This document shows, in pieces, positions 32,578 to 39,989 of a DNA stretch of 50,957 nt. The stretch is taken from assembly GCA_021814565.1 (NCBI GenBank), contig JAKAIC010000003.1, forward strand, positions 1 through 50,957, given 5' to 3'. Numbering within the stretch: position 1 is the stretch's first letter; every line of letters begins with the position of its first letter. Source of the DNA: Actinomycetes bacterium. GTDB taxonomy: Bacteria; Actinomycetota; Actinomycetes; S36-B12; UBA5976. The position numbers and the translations under genes are program-made. The notes beneath the pieces were generated by a model. The model did no database searches. It was not told where the DNA came from and saw only the letters and a list, made by a program, of their open reading frames with translations.

Positions 32578-33360
32578 TCAGTTGGTGCTGGCGGCGAGCA
32601 CGCCGGCGAAGATCTGCCAGGCCAGCGCGCTCTTGGCCACGAAGCTGAGGGTGATGTACGTGCGCTCCCCCACCAGGTAGTCGCGCCAACGGCCCACCTG
32701 CTTGTACTGCAGCCACTGCACCAAGGCGAAGCAGTTGAAGAACAGGAACAGCGAGATGACGATGCCGTAGACGAAGCCCGGGGCATGGTTGCTGGCGCCG
32801 GGGGCGATGAGCAGCCAGAACATGGCGATCCACGGGAAGGCACCGGCGATGCAGCCGAACCAGAACGGCAGCATGCCGCCTGAGCCCGGCTTCTCGTACT
32901 TCTCCTGCAGCCAGCCGAACAGGATCATGGACACATTGCAGCCGATGATGCCGAGCAGGGCCACCAGGTTCCACACCGCGTTCACCATGGAGATGAGCAC
33001 GATCATGAGGGTTGAGGAGATGGCATATTCAACCCAGCGCGCGAGGTTCTGCTGTCGGGCCAGACCCGCGCCATATCGCGCGAAACCCGGGCCTACGATC
33101 CAGAAGTGCGCCGCGGCGCTGAGCAGCGAGAAGAGAGCAACGCCGTAGCCCATGCGAATGTCGAAGACATGCACCTGCTCGAAGCTGGCTCCCGGTGTCG
33201 GAGCACCGGTAAGGTAGTTGACGAAGACGGGCAGGGCGAAGCTGTTGGACAGGGCCAGGATGGCGATGGCCTGCAGCAGATGGAAGATGCCGGCGATGAG
33301 GTTGTAGCGACGCAGGCTGGCAAGTCTTGCAGCGGGAATGCTGGCGGTGCTGGTAGTCAA
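32578..33360 (-). CDS. Heliorhodopsin
   Basis: This 260-residue seven-helix retinal protein is distant from type 1 rhodopsins. Diagnostic parts are RRYNLIAGIFHLLQAIAILA (helix A), RWVEYAISSTLMIVLIS (helix C with counterion Glu111), and GERTYITLSFVAKSALAWQIF (helix G with retinal Lys243). Glu111 and Lys243 fall almost exactly where heliorhodopsin 48C12 has Glu107 and Lys241. Heliorhodopsins do not pump ions appreciably; a slow light-sensor or regulatory role is proposed. I choose TTG 33360 because GGAGG (33366-33370) precedes it. No carotenoid or retinal gene is nearby. Confidence 0.93.
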   Translation of the reverse strand: MTTSTASIPAARLASLRRYNLIAGIFHLLQAIAILALSNSFALPVFVNYLTGAPTPGASFEQVHVFDIRMGYGVALFSLLSAAAHFWIVGPGFARYGAGLARQQNLARWVEYAISSTLMIVLISMVNAVWNLVALLGIIGCNVSMILFGWLQEKYEKPGSGGMLPFWFGCIAGAFPWIAMFWLLIAPGASNHAPGFVYGIVISLFLFFNCFALVQWLQYKQVGRWRDYLVGERTYITLSFVAKSALAWQIFAGVLAASTN

Positions 33361-33559
33361 GAGGTCCTCCGCTATCCGGTGGCGAGCCACAGCCCGGCAG
33401 GTGCACCGATCGGACACCCGCCACAACGCAGGCTGCCACAGATCCCTGCGCCCTTATCGGCAGCCATGCGCGCGTGTCGTGACGATCTGCTTCCGGCTGC
33501 ACGCTGCGCTGGCCCGGTTACGCTCTGTGCTGGGTTCCAATGAAGCACCGGGAGCAGTC

Positions 33560-34030
33560 ATGGGCTACGCAGTCGACTTCCTGAACGTGTCCACGGTGGG
33601 CCTGGAGTCTTCGCCAATGGCCGCGGCACTGGCCGGGCTGCGCGCCAATGAGGCCCGCTACTTCAAGAACAAGTACGACCACACCTTCACCACCGAGCCG
33701 GCATCGTCAGCCAAGGCCAGGAAGCTCATCAGCTACGTGGCCAAAATCCTCAAGCAGGAACGTGACATCGTCATCGAGTCCCGGCCGCTGGAGGCCACAG
33801 AATGCAAGGTTGACGGCATCCGTTGGACTTACGTGTTCTATGAGAGCGGCCTGTCGATCAACGTGTTGTACACACTCGAGGACAAGGGCAAGCGGGCGGT
33901 CGGCTTCAAGCTCTCCGATGGCATGGACGTCCCTGCGGAGTTGGCGGAGAAGTTCAAGTTCGCCCGCCAGAAGTCAAAACTGGCTGGCACCATCCGTGGT
34001 TCCTTCTTCGTCATCAAGGGCGAGTACTGA
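33560..34030 (+). CDS. Conserved hypothetical protein, 156 aa
   Basis: I do not recognise a domain. The protein is soluble and Lys-rich (unusual for this Arg-rich window), with a strand-rich centre (ECKVDGIRWTYVFYESGLSINVLY) and a basic helical C-terminus (ELAEKFKFARQKSKLAGTIRG, then SFFVIKGEY). GGGAG lies just upstream of the ATG. It is divergent from heliorhodopsin with about 200 bp between. Confidence 0.7.
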   Translation: MGYAVDFLNVSTVGLESSPMAAALAGLRANEARYFKNKYDHTFTTEPASSAKARKLISYVAKILKQERDIVIESRPLEATECKVDGIRWTYVFYESGLSINVLYTLEDKGKRAVGFKLSDGMDVPAELAEKFKFARQKSKLAGTIRGSFFVIKGEY

Positions 34031-34058
34031 AGGCCCTTGAGCAGCATGGCAAACGGAG

Positions 34059-34451
34059 CTACAGCGCCGGCTGGCTACCCGGGGCCTCGAATTCGGTACC
34101 CGTCAGGTGCAAGTGCATCGCCCGCGTGATGGCACGCAGATCGGCCAGTTCCTCCGAATGCGACTGGCGGGCGTTCTTGGCCAGTTCGAATTCAGCAAGT
34201 GAGGCCTGATGCGTCTCGTTGATCTTCTGCTCGGTGAGCTTCCCCTGCATGGTCTGCCCCACCATGATGATGGGCAGCAGTACCAACTGCAGGAAGGTCT
34301 GCGCCACCCAGGCCACGATCACGAGCGCATTGCGTGAGGCGATGGCCGCCGGCAGGCTGATCAGCGCAAGCGCGGCGAACAGATACCCCGCCCACATGGT
34401 GCCGACCGCACCCGTGATCTTCTCAGCCAGCCATGTATTGAATTTCACCAT
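34059..34451 (-). CDS. Small membrane protein resembling DUF1003, 130 aa
   Basis: Two transmembrane helices (MWAGYLFAALALISLPAAIA and VIVAWVAQTFLQLVLLPIIM) are followed by VGQ and a long charged cytoplasmic helix (KINETHQASLAEFELAKNARQSHSEELADL). The helix-2 end ...LLPIIMVGQ is like DUF1003 proteins, where a similar QxPxIMMSQNRQ occurs, but the match is loose. GAGGGCGGA precedes the ATG. Function unknown. Confidence 0.7.
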   Translation of the reverse strand: MVKFNTWLAEKITGAVGTMWAGYLFAALALISLPAAIASRNALVIVAWVAQTFLQLVLLPIIMVGQTMQGKLTEQKINETHQASLAEFELAKNARQSHSEELADLRAITRAMHLHLTGTEFEAPGSQPAL

Positions 34452-34570
34452 GTGATTCCGCCCTCATTCCACACCTACGAGACACCATTGTCACGGTCGT
34501 CAGCATGCTGGCGGCTCATCTTCATCGCGCGTCGCGGTACGGAATCGCAGCACGCCAGCACCCACACACG

Positions 34571-35209
34571 CTACTTGGCTACTGCAGAGAGCTCCGAGGT
34601 GACCAACCTGGCAGTGACGATATAGCGCTGCGGCGAGGGCCCGTAGTGGACGAAGGGATAGCAGGTGATCATGGTCAGCACCGCTGTCTTGGTGGGCGCA
34701 AGCACGGAGACGGCGGTGGGCTTCACAATGCGCGTGCCGGTGACCCGGTAGGTGAAGCGACCGTCATCGGTGCGCACGACGACGCGATCACCTATTGCCA
34801 GACGACCGAGCTTGTCGAACACCGTCTCGCGATGGCCGGCCAGCACTGTGTTGCTGGTGGCGCCAGGCATGGCTGTCCCCACCACGTGACCTACGCCCAG
34901 TCGCAGATCGGACATGCGCGTGCCCTGCACGATGGCCCACCGTTGGTTGAGGCTGGGCAGCCAGATGGCTCCGAAGGCCCTCCCCATGTGAGGTCGCGCC
35001 AGCAATGTCGCAGCATCAGACACGGAGGCGGGTGGCAGCCCTGATGGTGCGCGAAGCGCCGACAAGGGGGCCAGTGGCGGCAATGCGACACTGCTGACGC
35101 TGGCCTCCGCCTGTCGGATCTGCATTGTGGCCACGGTGAAGGTGACGGCGCCCGTGATGAGCAGGGCCGCCCCCGCCACCGTGAGCGCACGCGCCCGGAT
35201 GGCGGTCAT
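34571..35209 (-). CDS. srtD: Class D-type sortase
   Basis: This 212-residue protein has an N-terminal membrane anchor (residues 8-28), a linker and a sortase barrel. The catalytic triad is complete: His126 in NTVLAGHRETVF, Cys183 in LTMITCYPFVHYG, and Arg195 in PQRYIVTARL. The TxxTCYPF form is typical of class D sortases. It starts 4 bases behind the stop of a DUF3494 surface protein that carries an LPDTS sorting signal, so the pair probably forms a dedicated wall-anchoring unit. Confidence 0.92.
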   Translation of the reverse strand: MTAIRARALTVAGAALLITGAVTFTVATMQIRQAEASVSSVALPPLAPLSALRAPSGLPPASVSDAATLLARPHMGRAFGAIWLPSLNQRWAIVQGTRMSDLRLGVGHVVGTAMPGATSNTVLAGHRETVFDKLGRLAIGDRVVVRTDDGRFTYRVTGTRIVKPTAVSVLAPTKTAVLTMITCYPFVHYGPSPQRYIVTARLVTSELSAVAK

Positions 35210-35213
35210 CGCA

Positions 35214-36188
35214 TCAACGGATACGACGACGGACCAGCAGTGTCACTCCACCAAGCAGCAGCAAGAGCAGGGCTACGGCCTGGATGTTGTACCAGGGCTC
35301 GGAGGTGTCAGGCAGCTGAGCGGTGGCGACTGGCGTGGGTGTCGGTGTCGGCGTCGGAGTCACCGTGGGTGTCGGAGTCACCGTGGGTGTCGGAGTCACC
35401 GTGGGTGTCGGAGTGGAGGTGGGCGTGACGGTTGCTGTCGGTGTCGGCGTCGGGGTGACCACAGCTGCGCAGGCACTGTTCGTGATGACGTTGGAATCCA
35501 GCGTCACCGCTCCCGAGCGCGCCAACAGGGAACCGTTGACGGTTGCACCGGTGGTGGCAGTGATCGAGGCCTGGGCCAGGATGTGGCCCGCGAAGTCAGA
35601 TGTGGTGCCCAGCGTGGCAGAGGTGCCAACCTGCCAGAACACGTTGCAGGACTGCGCACCATTGGCGAGCGCGACGTGACTGCCCGATGCGGTGATGAGG
35701 GTGGATCCCGCCTTGAAGATGAAGACCGCACTGGGATCACCGAGTGCGTCAAGCGTGACCGTGCCGGTGATGGCCAGTGTCGAAGCGTAGGAGTGGACAC
35801 CGGGCGTCAACGTGAGTCCGCCGATATCAGCAGGAATCAGCACAGCAGTGGTGGCGGGACGCGCCGCTGCATCGGTGAACGCTGCACTGAGGGCAACTTG
35901 ACCGGCCGCCGAGACCGCGTCAGCGGCGTGGAGGGTTCCGGCGATGCCGGGCGGGAATCCAGTGATGGCGGTACCGGGCGAGAGGCCGACGTCACCACCG
36001 GCAGTACCAGCGATGGTGGAGGAACCGGTGTTGGTGATGGTGCTTCCCGCGAGCACGGCGAAACTCTTGGCCGATCCAAGGTCGACAGTGGCGGTTGCTG
36101 CAGATGCGACTGTTGGGACGATCAGCAGGCCGGCGACCGCGATCACTCCGGCTAGCGACAATCCGCGCGCAATGTTCATGCGCTTCAT
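35214..36188 (-). CDS. DUF3494 (ice-binding-type) surface protein with sortase signal
   Basis: This 324-residue exported protein has a signal peptide ending ...PTVASAATA, then a DUF3494 beta-solenoid domain (DLGSAKSFAVLAGSTITNTG, then VFIFKAGSTLITASG and NVFWQVGTSATLGTTSDFAG). A Thr-Pro-rich stalk (about residues 245-288, built partly of perfect 18-bp repeats) leads to LPDTS at residues 292-296, a hydrophobic helix and the positive tail RRRIR. DUF3494 domains bind ice in polar microbes; many mesophiles have them too, so adhesion is possible. The anchor is LPDTS-Glu rather than LPxTG. It is co-transcribed with the sortase. Confidence 0.92.
   Translation of the reverse strand: MKRMNIARGLSLAGVIAVAGLLIVPTVASAATATVDLGSAKSFAVLAGSTITNTGSSTIAGTAGGDVGLSPGTAITGFPPGIAGTLHAADAVSAAGQVALSAAFTDAAARPATTAVLIPADIGGLTLTPGVHSYASTLAITGTVTLDALGDPSAVFIFKAGSTLITASGSHVALANGAQSCNVFWQVGTSATLGTTSDFAGHILAQASITATTGATVNGSLLARSGAVTLDSNVITNSACAAVVTPTPTPTATVTPTSTPTPTVTPTPTVTPTPTVTPTPTPTPTPVATAQLPDTSEPWYNIQAVALLLLLLGGVTLLVRRRIR
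35356..35409. repeat. Three perfect 18-bp tandem repeats in the Thr-Pro stalk
   Basis: GGAGTCACCGTGGGTGTC occurs three times in a row (35356, 35374, 35392) and encodes a TPTPTV unit on the minus strand. Perfect identity suggests recent expansion and possible length variation between strains. Confidence 0.9.
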
Positions 36189-36370
36189 GGGGTGCTTCTT
36201 TCTAAGCGTGCATTGGCGAGTGGGCCGTCATTCATTGGCGGAGCCAAGTTGGCCACTTCATGCTGGACTCGTGCGCGTGTCACGCATCCGCGTCCATTGC
36301 CACCGTACGCCCAATCACTGCCTGGAAGCAGAAAATCCCTTGATTCACAAGCACTTCACCGGTTTGAACA

Positions 36371-36413
36371 GGCATGAGGGCCGCAGCTGTCGCGCAGCCG
36401 CGGCCCTCATGCC
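36371..36413 (-). terminator. Hairpin behind the csbD operon
   Basis: GGCATGAGGGCCGC (36371-36384) and GCGGCCCTCATGCC (36400-36413) are perfectly complementary around 15 bases. It lies about 30 bases downstream of the csbD-like stop. The rest of the 36189-36444 gap holds no gene I can support. Confidence 0.75.
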
Positions 36414-36444
36414 GACGTCCGTAGGGGGTGACGCAGACGCGTCT

Positions 36445-36636
36445 CTAACCGCCCGTCAATTTGTCCTTCGCTTTGTCTATGGTGCTCTTCGCGGCATCGG
36501 CAGCGTCCTGCACGACGTGCTTGGCCCTGCCCGATGCCTCGTCGGCCTTGCCTGCCGCTCTCATCTTGCGATCGCCTGTGAGTGCGCCGACCGCTTGCTT
36601 GATGCGACCTTTGAATTCTTCGATATTGGGGCCCAT
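36445..36636 (-). CDS. CsbD-family stress protein, 63 aa
   Basis: The protein matches CsbD: NIEEFKGRIKQAVGALTGDRKMRAAGKADE, then a Lys/Ala amphipathic helix ending DKAKDKLTGG. CsbD-like proteins are small, hydrophilic, general-stress-induced proteins of unknown mechanism. AAGGAGG lies directly before the ATG. A 47-residue membrane protein is encoded 41 bases upstream on the same strand, likely in one operon. Confidence 0.93.
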   Translation of the reverse strand: MGPNIEEFKGRIKQAVGALTGDRKMRAAGKADEASGRAKHVVQDAADAAKSTIDKAKDKLTGG

Positions 36637-36677
36637 AGCAGGCCTCCTTCAGTTGTCAGTGGTGCTGGGATGCGACG

Positions 36678-36821
36678 TCAGTGGAAGATGCTGACCCCGC
36701 CGGGACCGATGAGCAGGCCCACAATGATGAGAACGACACCGGAGAGCATTTTCCCTCTGATGATGTCCCGGACACCGGCGACGAAACAGAAGATCGCGAT
36801 GATGAGCAATAGCAGCGTCAT
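36678..36821 (-). CDS. Small hydrophobic protein, 47 aa, GPGGVSIF-type C-terminus
   Basis: The product begins MTLLLLIIAIFCFVAGVRD, has a second hydrophobic segment SGVVLIIVGLLI, and ends GPGGVSIFH. Two helices joined by the basic loop RDIIRGKM suggest a hairpin membrane protein. Short proteins with a GPGGxSIF tail recur in actinobacteria without known function. GAGAGG precedes the ATG. It is the probable first gene of the csbD operon. Confidence 0.75.
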   Translation of the reverse strand: MTLLLLIIAIFCFVAGVRDIIRGKMLSGVVLIIVGLLIGPGGVSIFH

Positions 36822-36872
36822 GAGTACACCTCTCTTGCACGGTAGCACCGCACGGCCACGGAATACGGGGCC

Positions 36873-36918
36873 ACAGGGAATCCCCAGATTGCGACTGTCA
36901 ATACTGGGGATTCCCTGT
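36873..36918. terminator. Large hairpin behind the mannitol-type operon
   Basis: ACAGGGAATCCCCA (36873-36886) and TGGGGATTCCCTGT (36905-36918) form a perfect 14-bp stem with an 18-base loop. It lies between the dehydrogenase stop (36956) and the small membrane gene. Confidence 0.75.
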
Positions 36919-36955
36919 CGATCTTGAAGCAGTCACCTCGTCCTCCCGTTCGCGC

Positions 36956-37999
36956 CTACGGCACGACGACGACCTTGATGGCCTCGCCGCTGAGCACAAG
37001 CTCAATGGCACGCTGCACATCGGAGAGCGGCACCTTGTGCGTCAGTAGATCAGCCACTGGCACCCGTCCGGAGGCCATGAGTTCGAGGGCGCGACGATTG
37101 TGCTCGGGTGAGGATCCATTGGCGCCGGCGAGGATGAGTTCCTTGTAGTGCACCAGGTTCGAGTCGACGCTGATAATCGGCTTGTCCTTGGGCAGGCCGC
37201 CGAAGAAGCTCACGCGACCACCGGGCTTCACCATGCGAATGGCCTGCTCCTGCGCCGCACCGGAAGGCGCTGCGGTGATGATGACGCTCGGTCCGGCACC
37301 ATCGGTCAGGCGGGCGATTTCCGCTTCGATGTCGACCGCTGACATGTCGATCGCGGCGTCGGGTTTCACGGCATGCGCGGAGAGTTGGAGCCGCCCAGCA
37401 TTGATGTCAGCAAGGAACACCTTGCTGGCGCCCAGGGCGCGGGCGAGGCGCACGTGCATGCAACCGATGGGACCAGCACCCATGACGAGCACGACATCGC
37501 CGTCGCTGACGCGCACCAACTCCTGTGCGTTCAGCGCACATGCCAGCGGTTCGGCCGCGGCGGCCTCCTCGAAGGAGAGGCCAGCCGGGATGCGATTCAC
37601 GCCGTTCACACGCACCACTTGGTTGGGGATGATCATGTATTCGGCGAAGCCACCGGGAAACTGATAGCCCATGGAGAGTTGATTGATGCAGATCTGCATC
37701 TTGCCCGCCTTGCAGGCCCAGCATTGGCCGCAGGGAATCGCTGCGATCACCTGGACGCGATCGCCGGTGGTGAAGCCTTCGACACCGGCACCGATCCCCA
37801 CGATCTCGCCGGCGATTTCATGGCCGATGATCATCGGCGGCTTCAGGCGTGGATGTCCATGATTGAAGATCTTGGCGTCGGTGCCGCAAGTGGCACACGC
37901 CTTGACGCGGATCAGGAGTTCACCCGCCTTGGGCGTCGGGGTCTCGACCTCGATCACCTGGAGGTCCTGCGGACCGCTGTAAAGCGCTGCCTTCATCAT
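36956..37999 (-). CDS. Zinc-dependent medium-chain alcohol (polyol) dehydrogenase
   Basis: This 347-residue MDR enzyme resembles sorbitol, threonine or galactitol-1-phosphate dehydrogenases. The catalytic zinc site is ACATCGTD (Cys39) and GHEIAGE; the structural zinc Cys cluster is CGQCWACKAGKMQIC near residue 90. The NAD Rossmann motif is VLVMGAGPIGCMHVRLARALGASKV near residue 170. It is the last gene of the PTS operon (ATGA overlap with the IIA gene), so it probably oxidises the imported sugar-alcohol phosphate, standing where mtlD usually is. The exact substrate is inferred. Confidence 0.9.
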   Translation of the reverse strand: MMKAALYSGPQDLQVIEVETPTPKAGELLIRVKACATCGTDAKIFNHGHPRLKPPMIIGHEIAGEIVGIGAGVEGFTTGDRVQVIAAIPCGQCWACKAGKMQICINQLSMGYQFPGGFAEYMIIPNQVVRVNGVNRIPAGLSFEEAAAAEPLACALNAQELVRVSDGDVVLVMGAGPIGCMHVRLARALGASKVFLADINAGRLQLSAHAVKPDAAIDMSAVDIEAEIARLTDGAGPSVIITAAPSGAAQEQAIRMVKPGGRVSFFGGLPKDKPIISVDSNLVHYKELILAGANGSSPEHNRRALELMASGRVPVADLLTHKVPLSDVQRAIELVLSGEAIKVVVVP

Positions 38000-38436
38000 T
38001 CACCAAATGCTTTCGTGAGTACTTGTGCAATCTCTTCCACGTCCGTTGACGTGAAGAGGATGGCTCGCAGGTCATCATCAAGAAGTGCTTGTGCGAGCGA
38101 GCCCAGCACTTCCACGTGTTCATCCCCGGCGGAAGCGATGCCGACTGCGATCTCCACGGGTTCGCCGGCCCAGTCGACAGCCTCCGCGAAGCGCAGCACC
38201 GTGAGTTGGGCGCGCTTCACGTACTGGCGCGACCGGTCGGTGCCGTGGGGTATGGCCAGGCGCTCCCCCACGTACGACGACATCAGGAGTTCGCGTTCCC
38301 ACATGGCGTCGATGTACTCGGGGGCGATGGCCCCAAGTGCAAGCAGCGCCTCACCGCACAGGCGCACGGCCTCCTCCCTTGAGGAGGCCGTGACGCCGAG
38401 GTGGATCGCGGTGCCGGACAGCACCTGGTCAGTCAT
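37996..38436 (-). CDS. mtlF: PTS mannitol-type EIIA component
   Basis: This 146-residue fructose/mannitol EIIA domain has the phosphorylated His64 in RLAIPHGT. It accepts phosphate from HPr and passes it to EIIB. It is encoded as a separate protein; its start overlaps the EIIB stop by 8 bases. Confidence 0.92.
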   Translation of the reverse strand: MTDQVLSGTAIHLGVTASSREEAVRLCGEALLALGAIAPEYIDAMWERELLMSSYVGERLAIPHGTDRSRQYVKRAQLTVLRFAEAVDWAGEPVEIAVGIASAGDEHVEVLGSLAQALLDDDLRAILFTSTDVEEIAQVLTKAFGE

Positions 38437-38743
38437 CGGACAGGTCCCGACCGTCCACTACCGCGGCCACAACCAACTGGATCTTGGGATCGCCGAGGAA
38501 CATGTCGAAGGCGACGACAACGGTGTCCGGCACGGCCTGCTTCGCGCGCGCAGCCAACCCCCGATGGCAGAGCACGACGTCAGCCTTCGCGTCAGCCAGC
38601 CGGTTCACGGGAGCATGCGTCACTTCCACGTCATGCTTCTTGAGTTGTTTCGCGAGCATCTTCTCGACCATCACGCTCGAGCCCATGCCGGCTTCGCAGG
38701 CCACGACCACTCGCTTGATGTCCTTGCCGGATACCGTTGCCAT
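38429..38743 (-). CDS. PTS mannitol-type EIIB component
   Basis: This 104-residue EIIB domain has the phosphocysteine Cys16 in VVVACEAGMGSSVM, followed by the mannitol-type P-loop. It transfers phosphate from EIIA to the sugar during uptake through EIIC. In many bacteria B and C are fused in MtlA; here they are separate, 7 bases apart. Confidence 0.92.
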   Translation of the reverse strand: MATVSGKDIKRVVVACEAGMGSSVMVEKMLAKQLKKHDVEVTHAPVNRLADAKADVVLCHRGLAARAKQAVPDTVVVAFDMFLGDPKIQLVVAAVVDGRDLSDD

Positions 38744-38750
38744 CTCGCAC

Positions 38751-39857
38751 TCAGCCCTTCATTGCCTTCGACTTGGCGCGGGCTTCCTCGAGATCCTCGA
38801 TGTCCTCGTCATGCTTCTGCGTCTTGAGCAGGAAGGCGTTGACGAAGAATGAGACCGCTGCAGAGACCGCGATGGCAAGCAGCACCTTGAGTTCGTCGCC
38901 CTTGGGCGTGACCGCCATGTAGGCGAAGACCGAACCGGGTGACGGGGTCGCGACCAGGCCATTGCCCAGCGCGATGTTCATGAAGACGCCGGCCATGCCG
39001 CCGAGGATGACGCCGATTAGCGTGCGCGGCTTCATGAGGACATAGGGGAAGTAGACCTCATGGATGCCACCGAAGAACTGGATGATGGCAGCACCTGGGA
39101 CCGAGCCGCGCAGCAGCTTGGGACCAGCCACCCAGAACGCGAGCAGCAGGCCCAGACCGGGACCGGGGTTGGTCTCCAGCATGAACAGGATCGACTTGCC
39201 GGCCGTCTTGGCCTGGATGACACCAAGTGGTGCCAGCACGCCGTGGTTGATGGCGTTGTTGAGGAACAGCACCTTCGCAGGCTCGATGACGATCTGTGCG
39301 AGTGGCAGCAGGTTGTCATTCACGAGGGTCTGGACGAAGTTGCCGAGCACCGTCGACAGGCTCTTCACCGCAGGGCCGATGCCGAGGAAGCCGAGGATGG
39401 CCATGACGGTGCCGCTGATGCCGAGCGAGAAGTTGCTGATGAGCATCTCGAAGCCCACTGGGGTCTTGGGATCGAGGAACTCGTCGATCTTCTTGATGAC
39501 CCAAGCGGCCGCCGGGCCCATGATCATGGCGCCGAGGAACATCGGGATGTCAGTGCCGGCGATGACGCCCATGGCTGCAACCGCACCCATGACGCCTCCG
39601 CGGTGGCCGTGCACGAGCTTGCCGCCGGAGTACGCGATCAGGAGTGGCAGCAGGTAGATGATCATGGGGCCGACCATCTTGGCGAAGTCCGCGTTGGGGA
39701 TCCATCCGGTCGGGATGAAGAGAGCCGTGATGAGGCCCCACGCGATGAACGCACCGATGTTTGGGATGACCATGCCGGCTAGGTTGCCGCCGACTTTCTG
39801 GACGGTGGAGCGCCAGCCGGAGTGGCCCTCGCCTCCCGTTGGGATAAAGTTACTCAT
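38751..39857 (-). CDS. mtlA: PTS mannitol-type EIIC permease
   Basis: This 368-residue membrane permease has family markers NIGAFIAWGLITALFIPTGW, YSGGKLVHGHRGGVMGA, LFLNNAINHGVLAPLG and the substrate loop QFFGGIHEVYFPYVL. Mannitol is the likeliest substrate; a related hexitol is possible given the unusual dehydrogenase partner. It begins an operon IIC-IIB-IIA-dehydrogenase. ATG 39857 follows AAGGCCC; a longer open frame is not needed. A candidate promoter and a large inverted repeat lie upstream. Confidence 0.93.
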   Translation of the reverse strand: MSNFIPTGGEGHSGWRSTVQKVGGNLAGMVIPNIGAFIAWGLITALFIPTGWIPNADFAKMVGPMIIYLLPLLIAYSGGKLVHGHRGGVMGAVAAMGVIAGTDIPMFLGAMIMGPAAAWVIKKIDEFLDPKTPVGFEMLISNFSLGISGTVMAILGFLGIGPAVKSLSTVLGNFVQTLVNDNLLPLAQIVIEPAKVLFLNNAINHGVLAPLGVIQAKTAGKSILFMLETNPGPGLGLLLAFWVAGPKLLRGSVPGAAIIQFFGGIHEVYFPYVLMKPRTLIGVILGGMAGVFMNIALGNGLVATPSPGSVFAYMAVTPKGDELKVLLAIAVSAAVSFFVNAFLLKTQKHDEDIEDLEEARAKSKAMKG

Positions 39858-39882
39858 ATGTACTTTGGGCCTTCCTAGGTTG

Positions 39883-39911
39883 AGAGTGCCTCCGACCGTT
39901 GGGGGAGTCAA
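39883..39911 (-). promoter_or_regulatory. Candidate promoter of the mannitol-type operon
   Basis: On the minus strand TTGACT (39911-39906), 17 bases, CACTCT (39888-39883). The -35 is inside the large inverted repeat 39897-39947. Confidence 0.4.
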
Positions 39912-39947
39912 GAACAAGGTGCAGGCCTGCCCTTGACCCCCCCAACG
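39897..39947. repeat. Inverted repeat between deoR-type gene and mtlA
   Basis: 16-base arms (39897-39912 and 39932-39947) match at 15 positions: CGTTGGGGGAGTCAAG against CTTGACCCCCCCAACG. The 19-base loop contains the perfect palindrome GCAGGCCTGC. It could terminate the regulator transcript, serve as operator over the mtlA -35, or both. Confidence 0.7.
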
Positions 39948-39989
39948 GGGCTTTCCTCGAGCGGCTACTCGGGGAAACCTGTTGATCGT

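Noticed and set aside
32148-32974. Two overlapping minus-strand frames as real genes
   Set aside because: They combine the dehydrogenase remnant, the repeat hairpin and antisense of heliorhodopsin; only the remnant ends show protein family similarity.
35326-35460. Short tandem repeats resembling a CRISPR array
   Set aside because: Repeats are contiguous 18-bp units without spacers and encode a Thr-Pro stalk in frame.
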